This document shows positions 18,764-27,258 of a DNA stretch of 64,000 nucleotides, piece by piece. The first letter of the stretch is position 1, and every line of letters starts with the position of its first letter. This stretch comes from CAWGJF01 sp963822905. GTDB lineage: Bacteria > Bacteroidota > Ignavibacteria > Ignavibacteriales > Ignavibacteriaceae. A program made the translations under genes and the position numbers. The stretch lies in the NCBI GenBank assembly GCA_963822905.1, contig CAWGJF010000002.1, positions 372,001 through 436,000 of the forward strand, given 5' to 3'. The notes under the pieces are model-generated. The model saw only the letters and a program-made list of their open reading frames with translations. It was not told the origin of the DNA and ran no database searches.

Positions 18764-21700
18764 ATGAAGAAGTTATTTTTTGCACTAACATTATTTTTTG
18801 TCAGTAATAGTTTCGCTCAGTTTACTGAATTCCACCCAGAGCTTGATTGGTATACTATTAAAGGTAAACATGTCGAAGTTCATTTCCATGATGGCGCAGA
18901 ACGAACAGCACGTGTTGTTGCAAAAATTGCTGATGAAGTATGGGGCCCGATAACTTCCCTCTATAATTATGAACCAACTACAGTTCACTTTATAATTAAA
19001 GATATTGATGACTACTCGAATGGTGCAACCTACTTCTTTGATAATAAAATTGAAATCTGGACGAGTGCTCTTGACTTTGATTTAAGGGGAGCACACAACT
19101 GGCTTAGAAATGTTATCTCCCACGAATTTACTCATATGGTACAGATTCAATCCGCAATGAAGCTTGGGAGGTCAGTGCCGGCAGTGTTTTTACAGCTATT
19201 AAGTTATGAAGATGAAAGGCGACCTGATATTCTTTATGGTTACCCGAATTATGTAATTTCTTATCCGCTCGCTACTGTAAATGTTCCTGCCTGGTTTGCT
19301 GAAGGAACTGCACAATATATGAGAAAAGAATTTGACTATGACCGGTGGGATACACATCGTGATATGATTTTAAGAAGTTATGCTCTGGATGATAATATGT
19401 TAACCTGGGAGCAGATGGGTGTATTTGGAAAAACTAGTCTTGGAAATGAATCTGTATATAATTCCGGTTTTGCTTTAACCAGATACATTTCTCAAAAATA
19501 TGGCGAAGATAAGCTGGGGAAAATAAGTAAAGCGTTGGGAACATTCACTAATTTCACTATGGATGCTGCTTTCTCTGATGTACTTGGTAAAGATGGATCA
19601 CAAATTTACGATGAATGGAGCAGCTATTTAAAAAAGGATTATAAGAAACGAAGCAAAGCTGTTCTGGAAAATCTTGTAGTTGGAAAGATGATTGCCAAAG
19701 ACGGCTTTGGTAATTTTTATCCGACCTATTCACCGGATGGCAAAAAGATACTCTATATTTCAAATAAATCATCTGACTATTTTTCTCTATCTTCAATTTA
19801 TGAGTATAATGAAGAAACAGATAAAACAAAACTTTTAGTTGCAGGAGTACGTTCAACTTATAGCTGGATTCCCGGTGAAAATAAGTTGCTATATTCAAAA
19901 GTTTCTGAAGATAATCCAAATTCATACAATGTCCATGATTTATATGTTTATGACTTAGACAAAGAAGATGAAACAAGACTGACTTATAATTTACGGGCAA
20001 ATCAACCAAACGTTTCACACGATGGGACAAAAATTGTTTTCCTGTTTCAGAAGGATGGTACAACAAATCTTGGAATTGTTGATAAGGATGGGAAAAATTT
20101 CAAACGACTAACCACATTTGAAAACGGGGAACAGGTTTACAATCCTAAATTTTCAAATGATGATTCTTTTATAATCTTCGACTACTCTTATCATCAGACA
20201 AGAGATATTGCAAGAATTAATACTGATGGAAGTAATTATCAGTTTGTAATTCAGACAGATAATGATGAAAGAAATCCTGCATTTGATAAAAATGGAAATT
20301 TGATCTATGCATCCGATGAAACAGGAATATATAATATTTATTCTTACAACTTTGATACAAAAGAAAAGAAACAGCTAACAAATGTTATTGGTGGTGCTTT
20401 CATGCCCGACATAAATACTGGCGGAGATATTGTTTATGCCGGCTATACTTCAAACGGTTATAAAATATTTAAAATAACTTCTGATGAACAAAAAAATGTT
20501 CAACCTGGAAATAATTATGAATGGCGTCCTGATCCACCATTAAGCGAAGATAAACCAAAGGGTGATATTAACAATTTCAATATTTCTGAACTGAAGAATT
20601 TCAATGATTATGTAACTCCTGATTATCAAAAAGAAAAATATAGCGGAGCATTTTCATCATTAACCTTCTTTCCGTTTATAAGAATTGATAATTATACTAT
20701 AGCCAATAATTTTCTGCAAAAAATTAAGCCCGGAGTTTATGTCTCATCGAGTGATATGCTGAATCGATATTCTATTTTTGCCGGCGGATCGATAAATACA
20801 CGTCTTGAACGTGATCTCTTTTTCATTTTTGAATATAAAAACAAACTACCCTTTATAGGTTCTATTGATCTGCGACCTGAACTTTCAGCAGAGTTATATT
20901 CAATAAGCCGGAAAGCTGATGTCGATGTATTTTTTGGTGCAGACACTACAGGTAGCGGAGAAGTTACATACGACCAAACAATTCCTACATCAGTAACTTA
21001 TAACCTTCTTGAATTCGATTTTGCAGCTAAGCACAGACTATTTAACCGATTCCAGAATCTGGAATTTAGATTTATTTACAGCCGTTATACTGCAACTTTA
21101 AACAGCTTTATCATTCAAACCAGTGATGGCTCATTTCTTTATCCAACGACTAATGATAAATATTTTATTGGCAGAGATTTTAGAGTTAAATATTCACTTG
21201 AGCAATACGCACCGAACAGGGATATGGAAATTAATCCGGTGGGAATTAAACTGGATCTGACTTATGATTATGAATGGAATGAATTTAATAATACGGGTGA
21301 ATATAAAGTCGAAGACGGGATACTTAAGCCAAGCTATAATAATTTTAACTTTCACAGGTTGGAACTCAACGGTTGGCTTCATTTTCCTTTATGGAGTGAT
21401 CATACTTTGACAGCAAGAATCAGGGGTGGGACAATTCTCGGTCCGCAGGTTCCGGATTTTTTTGATTTTTATCTTGGAGGTTTAATTGGATTTAAAGCCT
21501 ACCCTTTTTATGCGATAAGTGGAAACGAATTAGCTTGGCTTGATCTTACTTACAGGTTTCCACTCTGGAGAGACATAGATGCAAGGATGGGACATTTTTA
21601 TCTTGATAAAATCTTTCTTTCATTCAATTTTGATTATGGTGATGCCTGGAATGGTGATTTTCCGGAACTTAGTGATTTTAAAAAAGGAGCGGGTGCTGAG

Positions 21701-21889
21701 ATTAGGGCACATTTGACTTCATATTATCTTTTCCCAACTGATGTTTTCTTTAATGCTTCTTATGGCTTTGATAAATTTACAAGAATTGTAAATAGTGAAG
21801 ACATAACTTATGGTAAGGAGTGGAGATTTTATGGCGGTGTACTTTTTGGATTTGATATAGTTAATAATACTCGACATTATCATTTTTAA
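18764..21889 (+). CDS. outer-membrane gluzincin peptidase with TolB-like propeller and beta-barrel
   Basis: A 1041-residue three-part protein with a signal peptide (MKKLFFALTLFFVSNSFA). Part one is a gluzincin metallopeptidase: H120EFTH124 and the distal ligand Glu180 in WFAEGTAQYM. Part two (about 306-600) has PD40/TolB-type blades such as PTYSPDGKKILYIS and PNVSHDGTKIVF. Part three (about 630-1041) alternates aromatic beta-strands and ends in TRHYHF with a terminal Phe, typical of BamA/Omp85-type surface barrels. It is probably an outer-membrane peptidase facing outside or the periplasm; its target is unknown. It lies between the T9SS genes and a DUF5683-type gene. Confidence 0.8.
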   Translation: MKKLFFALTLFFVSNSFAQFTEFHPELDWYTIKGKHVEVHFHDGAERTARVVAKIADEVWGPITSLYNYEPTTVHFIIKDIDDYSNGATYFFDNKIEIWTSALDFDLRGAHNWLRNVISHEFTHMVQIQSAMKLGRSVPAVFLQLLSYEDERRPDILYGYPNYVISYPLATVNVPAWFAEGTAQYMRKEFDYDRWDTHRDMILRSYALDDNMLTWEQMGVFGKTSLGNESVYNSGFALTRYISQKYGEDKLGKISKALGTFTNFTMDAAFSDVLGKDGSQIYDEWSSYLKKDYKKRSKAVLENLVVGKMIAKDGFGNFYPTYSPDGKKILYISNKSSDYFSLSSIYEYNEETDKTKLLVAGVRSTYSWIPGENKLLYSKVSEDNPNSYNVHDLYVYDLDKEDETRLTYNLRANQPNVSHDGTKIVFLFQKDGTTNLGIVDKDGKNFKRLTTFENGEQVYNPKFSNDDSFIIFDYSYHQTRDIARINTDGSNYQFVIQTDNDERNPAFDKNGNLIYASDETGIYNIYSYNFDTKEKKQLTNVIGGAFMPDINTGGDIVYAGYTSNGYKIFKITSDEQKNVQPGNNYEWRPDPPLSEDKPKGDINNFNISELKNFNDYVTPDYQKEKYSGAFSSLTFFPFIRIDNYTIANNFLQKIKPGVYVSSSDMLNRYSIFAGGSINTRLERDLFFIFEYKNKLPFIGSIDLRPELSAELYSISRKADVDVFFGADTTGSGEVTYDQTIPTSVTYNLLEFDFAAKHRLFNRFQNLEFRFIYSRYTATLNSFIIQTSDGSFLYPTTNDKYFIGRDFRVKYSLEQYAPNRDMEINPVGIKLDLTYDYEWNEFNNTGEYKVEDGILKPSYNNFNFHRLELNGWLHFPLWSDHTLTARIRGGTILGPQVPDFFDFYLGGLIGFKAYPFYAISGNELAWLDLTYRFPLWRDIDARMGHFYLDKIFLSFNFDYGDAWNGDFPELSDFKKGAGAEIRAHLTSYYLFPTDVFFNASYGFDKFTRIVNSEDITYGKEWRFYGGVLFGFDIVNNTRHYHF

Positions 21890-21906
21890 AACAAGCAGGA
21901 ACTAGT

Positions 21907-22782
21907 ATGAATCTGAAAATATTTTTTGTTTTAATAATTTCTTGTACTTTTTTAATAGATGCCCAGGAAATTGATTCAAAAAAACTGAATTTAACCGGTT
22001 CGCTTTATTCAGATTCTAAAATATTACTTGAACAATATGAACAAATCCCATTAGTAAAGATGAATGATGATATTGTTTCCAGAAAGTCACCGGTATTGGC
22101 TGGTCTGTTATCTGCTGCTCTTCCCGGTGCCGGACAATTTTATAATGAGGATTACTGGAAAGCTGCAATTTTTGTTGCTCTTGAAGGTGCACTAATTACT
22201 ACCGCAGTTATTTATAATAATAAAGGTGATGAGCAGAATGCAAACTTTGAAGCGTATGCTGATAAAAATTGGAGTGTTGTTAGATATGCTAATTGGACTA
22301 TAGATAACCTACAGAATTCTGAATCTGTTATCTATGATCCTGATTTTAATCCTAATGACTATCATGTTATTACTAACGGTATTATAGATTGGAATGAATT
22401 GAATCGTCTTGAGCGTTCAGTCGGTTATGGTTATTCACATACTTTACCGCAGCATGGCGAACAACAGTACTATGAAGAAATTGGTAAATATCCTCAGTTT
22501 AGTTCCGGTTGGAATGATTTTTATGGAGGAGGAGATTATCATGTGGTTTCACCAAACTTTCTCTACTATGCAGACGAAAGAGGAAAAGCCAACGATTACT
22601 ATAATATTGGTGATAAATTAGTATTGGGAGTAATTGTTAATCATGCCATTAGTGTTGTTGAAGCAATTCTAGGTGCAAATAGTTTTAATAAAGATTTATC
22701 TGTGAAATTCCGGGTTGATGACGTACATCTTACGTTTCAGCACGAACTTGTACCAACTTTAATGGTTAGGTATAATTTCTGA
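21907..22782 (+). CDS. DUF5683-type membrane-associated protein
   Basis: A 291-residue protein with a signal peptide (MNLKIFFVLIISCTFLI) and the DUF5683-like core SPVLAGLLSAALPGAGQFYN followed by DYWKAAIFVALEGALI, a pair of hydrophobic Gly-rich segments. A Tyr/Asp/Asn-rich soluble part comes next, then a last hydrophobic stretch (VLGVIVNHAISVVEAIL). The function of the family is unknown. It starts 17 bases after the gluzincin/barrel gene and probably belongs to the same transcript. Confidence 0.7.
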   Translation: MNLKIFFVLIISCTFLIDAQEIDSKKLNLTGSLYSDSKILLEQYEQIPLVKMNDDIVSRKSPVLAGLLSAALPGAGQFYNEDYWKAAIFVALEGALITTAVIYNNKGDEQNANFEAYADKNWSVVRYANWTIDNLQNSESVIYDPDFNPNDYHVITNGIIDWNELNRLERSVGYGYSHTLPQHGEQQYYEEIGKYPQFSSGWNDFYGGGDYHVVSPNFLYYADERGKANDYYNIGDKLVLGVIVNHAISVVEAILGANSFNKDLSVKFRVDDVHLTFQHELVPTLMVRYNF

Positions 22783-22838
22783 TTTAATTCAAACCGATTT
22801 ATTTTCCCTTTCAGAAAGCTTATCGCTATTTTTCCATT

Positions 22839-24149
22839 ATGAAATCCCCATTGGTTGTAATTGTAGGCAGACCCAACGTTGGCAAATCCACACTCTTTAA
22901 CCGGATAGTAGGAAAACGAGATGCCATTGTGGATAATTTAAGTGGTGTTACTCGTGACAGGATTTATGGTGAAGCTGACTGGGCCGGCAAAAAATTCAGG
23001 TTGATTGATACCGGAGGTTACATTCCGGATTCAGCAGACGTTTTTGAAACCGCAATACGTGAGCAGGTTCAAATCGCAATTGTCGAAGCAGATTCTATTA
23101 TTTTCTTAGTTGATGCGAGAGAGGGTGTAACTCCAGTTGATGAAACAATAATCAGGATGTTGCGTGAATCAGACAAAGATTTTTTCCTCGTTGCCAATAA
23201 AGTTGATTCCGAAAAAATTGAATTAAACATTCCTGATTTTTATTCTCTTGGAGTTGAAAATGTTTATGATATTTCTGCTCTCGCGGGTAGGAAATTAGGT
23301 GACTTGCTGGATGAGATTACATCTAAATTCGAACCTGAAAAGGATATTGTAGAAGATACAAGATTAAAAATTGCTGTAGTTGGAAGACCAAATGTTGGAA
23401 AATCATCTTTAACAAATGCTTTACTTGGTGTAAACCGGAGTATAGTTACTGAAGTTCCAGGGACGACACGCGATTCTATCGACTCTGTACTGAAATATTA
23501 CAATGATGAAATTGTTTTAATTGATACAGCAGGCTTACGGAAGAAGAAAAATGTTCAGGAAAGTATTGAGTTTTTTTCCAACATCAGAACTTTAAAAGCT
23601 ATTGGTGAATGTGATGTTGCAGTTGTAATGCTGGATTCTGAAGCTGGACTTGAGAAACAGGATCAAAAAATAATTGATGAAGTAGTTCGATGGAGAAAAG
23701 GATTGATCATTGCTGTAAATAAATGGGATCTGATCGAAAAAGATTCTAATACTTCACATCATTTTGAAAAAGAATTAGTTGAAAAACTCGGTGCAATAGA
23801 TTATGCAGAAGTAATTTTCATATCAGCAAAAACGAAACAAAGAATTTATAAGCTTGTTGATTTGTGCAAATCCATAAATGAAGAGCGAAAGAAAAAAATT
23901 CCAACAAGCCAATTAAATGATGATTTATTACCCGTCATTTCTTCTTCGCCGCCTCCCGCAACTCCGACCGGACGGGAAGTAAAAATAAAATACATTACTC
24001 AGGTTGGCGAACACTATCCAATTTTTATGTTTTTCTGTAACTATCCAAAACATGTAGCGGATCATTACAGAAGGTTTCTTGAAAAATTAATCCGTAGGAT
24101 TTATGGATTTAAAGGTGTCCCCATAACTTTAAGTTTTAAAGATAAATGA
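22839..24149 (+). CDS. der: ribosome-associated GTPase Der (EngA)
   Basis: A 436-residue protein with two tandem GTPase domains, the unique Der layout. Each has a P-loop GRPNVGKS (residues about 9-16 and 181-188), a DTGG/DTAG switch, and an NKxD motif (NKVD and NKWD). A KH-like domain closes the protein (VPITLSFK). Der is needed for 50S subunit maturation. Its stop overlaps the next start by four bases. Confidence 0.97.
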   Translation: MKSPLVVIVGRPNVGKSTLFNRIVGKRDAIVDNLSGVTRDRIYGEADWAGKKFRLIDTGGYIPDSADVFETAIREQVQIAIVEADSIIFLVDAREGVTPVDETIIRMLRESDKDFFLVANKVDSEKIELNIPDFYSLGVENVYDISALAGRKLGDLLDEITSKFEPEKDIVEDTRLKIAVVGRPNVGKSSLTNALLGVNRSIVTEVPGTTRDSIDSVLKYYNDEIVLIDTAGLRKKKNVQESIEFFSNIRTLKAIGECDVAVVMLDSEAGLEKQDQKIIDEVVRWRKGLIIAVNKWDLIEKDSNTSHHFEKELVEKLGAIDYAEVIFISAKTKQRIYKLVDLCKSINEERKKKIPTSQLNDDLLPVISSSPPPATPTGREVKIKYITQVGEHYPIFMFFCNYPKHVADHYRRFLEKLIRRIYGFKGVPITLSFKDK

Positions 24150-25504
24150 AACTGCCGGGTAAAATTGTCGTAGTTGGCGGTAATGCTGCCGGACCTGCTG
24201 CTGCAGCAAAAGCTAAAAGGATTTCTCCAAACTCAGTAATTCTAATGCTTGAAGCAGGAAATTTTATTTCAACTGGAACTTGCGAGATGCCTTATGTACT
24301 TTCAGGCAAAATTAAAGATTATGAAGATGTTATTTTTTTCTCACCAGAATCATTTTTTAATAAAAAAGGGGTGAAAGTTTTAGTCCGTCATAAAGTTGAA
24401 CAGGTGGACCGGAAAAACAAACTCCTTGAAGTTTTTAATATAGATGCGAACAAAACAATAGAAATTGAATACGATAAGTTGATCCTGGCGACAGGCTCAG
24501 TTGCAAAAAACCTACCTTCATTTTCTCCCGGGTTAAAAAATGTTTTTACTCTTAAATCCGTTTCTGATCTGATATTAATTCAAAAATTCATAAAAGATAA
24601 TAAACCGGGAAATGCAGTAATTATTGGTTCAGGTTATATTGGTTTGGAAATTGCTGAAGCTCTAAAAGAAATTAATCTTGATGTGACTTTGCTTGAAACT
24701 AAAGAATTGCCACTGCCTTCTGCTGATTCAATAATTAGTAAAAAGATACTGCCAATATTAGAAAAACAACGAATACAATTTATTGGGGATATAGCAGAAA
24801 TCGAACCTTTTATTAAAGACGATACTGTAATTTCACTTAAAGCTAATAGCAACTTTTTTAAAACTGATTTGATTATTTCTTGTGTAGGCTTTATCCCGAA
24901 TAGTTTCCTGGCACAGGAATCAAAAATCGAAATTGGAAAATTCGGTGGAGTCAAAATTGATAAGAAATTGAGAACTAGTGATGCAAATATTTTTGCTGCG
25001 GGAGATGTTACTGAAGTGATTAATTCTGTTACCGGGAAATCTGAATTTATTCCCCTTGCCGGACACGCATATCAACATGGACACATTGCCGCAGAAAATG
25101 CTGCCGGAGGAAATGTAAACTATGATCCGGTTGTTAAAAATATTTCTGTGAAAATATTTGATCATTATTTTTGTTCTGTTGGATTAAACTCAGAAGAAGC
25201 AAAAAATAATAACTTTAGATTTGAATCAATAACTGAGGAAGCGTATAGTCTTGTTAAGATAATGCCCGGCAGTAAAAAAATGTTATTAAATTTAATTTTC
25301 GAAAAAAATAACAGAAGAATCCTTGGAGGAGCTTTTCTCGGGGGAAAAGAAGTTTCAGGTTATGCTGATATTATTTCAACTTTAATTAAGCTAAAACAGA
25401 ATGTTGATATTCTCCAAAATATAAATTTTAATTATACCCCACCGCTTTCTCCGTTTAATAATCCATTAAACCTGCTGGGAAGATTATCTAAAAAGAAAAA
25501 ATAA
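24146..25504 (+). CDS. CoA-disulfide reductase/NADH oxidase-like flavoprotein
   Basis: A 452-residue pyridine nucleotide-disulfide oxidoreductase. The FAD site is VVVGGNAAGPAAAAKAKR, the redox Cys46 lies in STGTCEMPY (single active-site Cys as in CoA-disulfide reductase and NADH oxidase/peroxidase), the NAD site is VIIGSGYIGLEIAEAL and the second FAD motif is IFAAGDVTE. A dimerisation domain follows. Substrate could be CoA disulfide, polysulfide or oxygen; sequence does not decide. It is coupled to der by overlap. Confidence 0.85.
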   Translation: MKLPGKIVVVGGNAAGPAAAAKAKRISPNSVILMLEAGNFISTGTCEMPYVLSGKIKDYEDVIFFSPESFFNKKGVKVLVRHKVEQVDRKNKLLEVFNIDANKTIEIEYDKLILATGSVAKNLPSFSPGLKNVFTLKSVSDLILIQKFIKDNKPGNAVIIGSGYIGLEIAEALKEINLDVTLLETKELPLPSADSIISKKILPILEKQRIQFIGDIAEIEPFIKDDTVISLKANSNFFKTDLIISCVGFIPNSFLAQESKIEIGKFGGVKIDKKLRTSDANIFAAGDVTEVINSVTGKSEFIPLAGHAYQHGHIAAENAAGGNVNYDPVVKNISVKIFDHYFCSVGLNSEEAKNNNFRFESITEEAYSLVKIMPGSKKMLLNLIFEKNNRRILGGAFLGGKEVSGYADIISTLIKLKQNVDILQNINFNYTPPLSPFNNPLNLLGRLSKKKK

Positions 25505-25508
25505 TTTT

Positions 25509-26147
25509 ATGACAAAAAAAAATGAAAATTTTATTCTGATTGATCATCCTGTTATTAAAAGAGATATTTCAATTTTGAGAGACAAAAAAACTGATCCAGA
25601 ACTTTTTCGATCAGTTGTCAGCAGAATATCAAATATTCTTGCAGTGGAGATTAGCAGAAACTTCGAACTTCAGAAAAAAAGTGTTCAAACGCCATTGGAA
25701 AAAACAACAGGATATTCTATTAAACAAGATACGATATTAATCCCCGTACTTCGTGCAGGACTTGGTATGATTAACGGATTTTTGCGGATTATGCCAAATG
25801 CAAGAGTTGGGCATATCGGGCTTCAGCGAGATGAAGAAACATTAAAACCAAATGAATATTATTATAAAGCACCAAAAAATCTGAATAAGGCAAATGTAAT
25901 TTTACTTGATCCAATGCTTGCCACGGGCGGAAGTGCTTCACAAGCCATAAAACTTCTTAAGAAAAGAGGAGCTAAAAAAATTTCTTTTGCTTGTCTTGTA
26001 GCTGCTCCGGAAGGAATAAATAAAATATACAATGATCATCCGGATATCAAAATATTTGGGTCTGCACTTGATAGAGAACTGAATAAAAAAGGTTTTATAT
26101 TGCCGGGACTTGGAGATGCAGGAGATAGAACATTTGGCACTCTCTAA
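25509..26147 (+). CDS. upp: uracil phosphoribosyltransferase
   Basis: A 212-residue enzyme of normal length. The PRPP-binding loop is LLDPMLATGGSASQAI, an early PRPP contact is PVLRAGLGM, and the uracil-binding end is LPGLGDAGDRTFGT. It salvages uracil to UMP. It lies 4 bases after the flavoprotein gene and its last 14 bases contain the likely start of the TPR gene. Confidence 0.95.
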   Translation: MTKKNENFILIDHPVIKRDISILRDKKTDPELFRSVVSRISNILAVEISRNFELQKKSVQTPLEKTTGYSIKQDTILIPVLRAGLGMINGFLRIMPNARVGHIGLQRDEETLKPNEYYYKAPKNLNKANVILLDPMLATGGSASQAIKLLKKRGAKKISFACLVAAPEGINKIYNDHPDIKIFGSALDRELNKKGFILPGLGDAGDRTFGTL

Positions 26148-27177
26148 AATCTTAACTTACTCAGTTCTTATAATATTATTTTTTAACCTAAAAGAAATAA
26201 CAGCACAGGTTTATCCCGATGCAAAAGTAGATTCACTTTTAAAAACCGGGATAGAATCAATAGTTGAACAGGATTACGAGCAAGCTGATATAATTTTTAA
26301 CTCACTTAAAAATAGTTTCCCGGAAATTCCATTAGGCAATATTTATTTAGCCGCAAGCAAAATTGCTGAAGCTTACGATTATGCAGAACCTTTTAATGAA
26401 GAATATATTTCGGATAACCTGGAAGCAGCTAAAACTCAATCTGAAAAACTAATTGACAAAGATGAAGCGAATGTCTGGTACAATTATTTTCTTGCACTTA
26501 CTGAAGGATACTCTGCTTATTTTGATGCACTGAATGACAACTGGCTTTCTGCATTTTCTACCGGGCTTAATTCTTTAAAATCATTTGATGAATGCCTGGC
26601 TATTAATCAAAATTTTTACGAATCATACATTGCTCTTGGCACTTATGAATACTGGAAATCAAGGAAAACGGAATTTATGAAGTGGCTTCCATTTGTTGAC
26701 GATGATCGTGATGATGCAGTATCAAAATTACAGATTGCTGTTGATTCGTCTTCATACAATTCTTACCTGGCGATAAATTCACTTCTTTGGATTTATATTG
26801 ACCAGAAGAAATTTGATAATGCAAAAGTATTAGCACAAAAAGCATTGTTAAAATTTCCTGATTCGCGTTCTTTTAAATGGGGATTGGCCCGCTCCATAGA
26901 GGAATCAAATCCAACAGGAGCAATTAAATATTATTCTGAAATTCTGAGTTCTTATCCTACAGAAATTAAAAGTAGAATTAACGCAATTACTTTAAAACAC
27001 ATAATTGCTCAGCGTTATTATGAATTAGGCAATTTAGGCAAAACATTACAAGTCTGTAACGAGATTTTATCCATTTCCGATTTGAGTGAATTTGAAAAGG
27101 ATTCGCTCAGTGATCGTTTGGAACGAATTAAGAAGCTAAAAAATGAAGTTACCGTTAGGCTTTCAAACCGGAACTAG
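26134..27177 (+). CDS. secreted TPR-repeat protein, unknown function
   Basis: The start is uncertain. TTG at 26134 has AGGAG at 26120-26124 and gives the signal peptide ALSKILTYSVLIILFFNL directly; ATG 26116 and TTG 26110 are in frame upstream, but all lie within the upp 3' end. The ~347-residue protein has a helical, TPR-like build with Ala/Tyr-rich repeats (KKFDNAKVLAQKALLKFPDS, AIKYYSEILSSYPTE, TLQVCNEILS). It probably acts in the periplasm as a binding scaffold. I do not recognise a named family. Confidence 0.7.
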   Translation: MALSKILTYSVLIILFFNLKEITAQVYPDAKVDSLLKTGIESIVEQDYEQADIIFNSLKNSFPEIPLGNIYLAASKIAEAYDYAEPFNEEYISDNLEAAKTQSEKLIDKDEANVWYNYFLALTEGYSAYFDALNDNWLSAFSTGLNSLKSFDECLAINQNFYESYIALGTYEYWKSRKTEFMKWLPFVDDDRDDAVSKLQIAVDSSSYNSYLAINSLLWIYIDQKKFDNAKVLAQKALLKFPDSRSFKWGLARSIEESNPTGAIKYYSEILSSYPTEIKSRINAITLKHIIAQRYYELGNLGKTLQVCNEILSISDLSEFEKDSLSDRLERIKKLKNEVTVRLSNRN

Positions 27178-27258
27178 CTCACACCTGACTTTATCATCTC
27201 CATAAAATAAAGTAAATTATTCCATCGATAATCTTTTTTTGATCCACAAATTTGAAAT

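Noticed and set aside
19557..20066. 169-codon minus-strand frame inside the gluzincin/propeller gene
   Set aside because: It lies wholly antisense to a well-supported gene, has no family features, and its composition reflects the opposite strand's codons.
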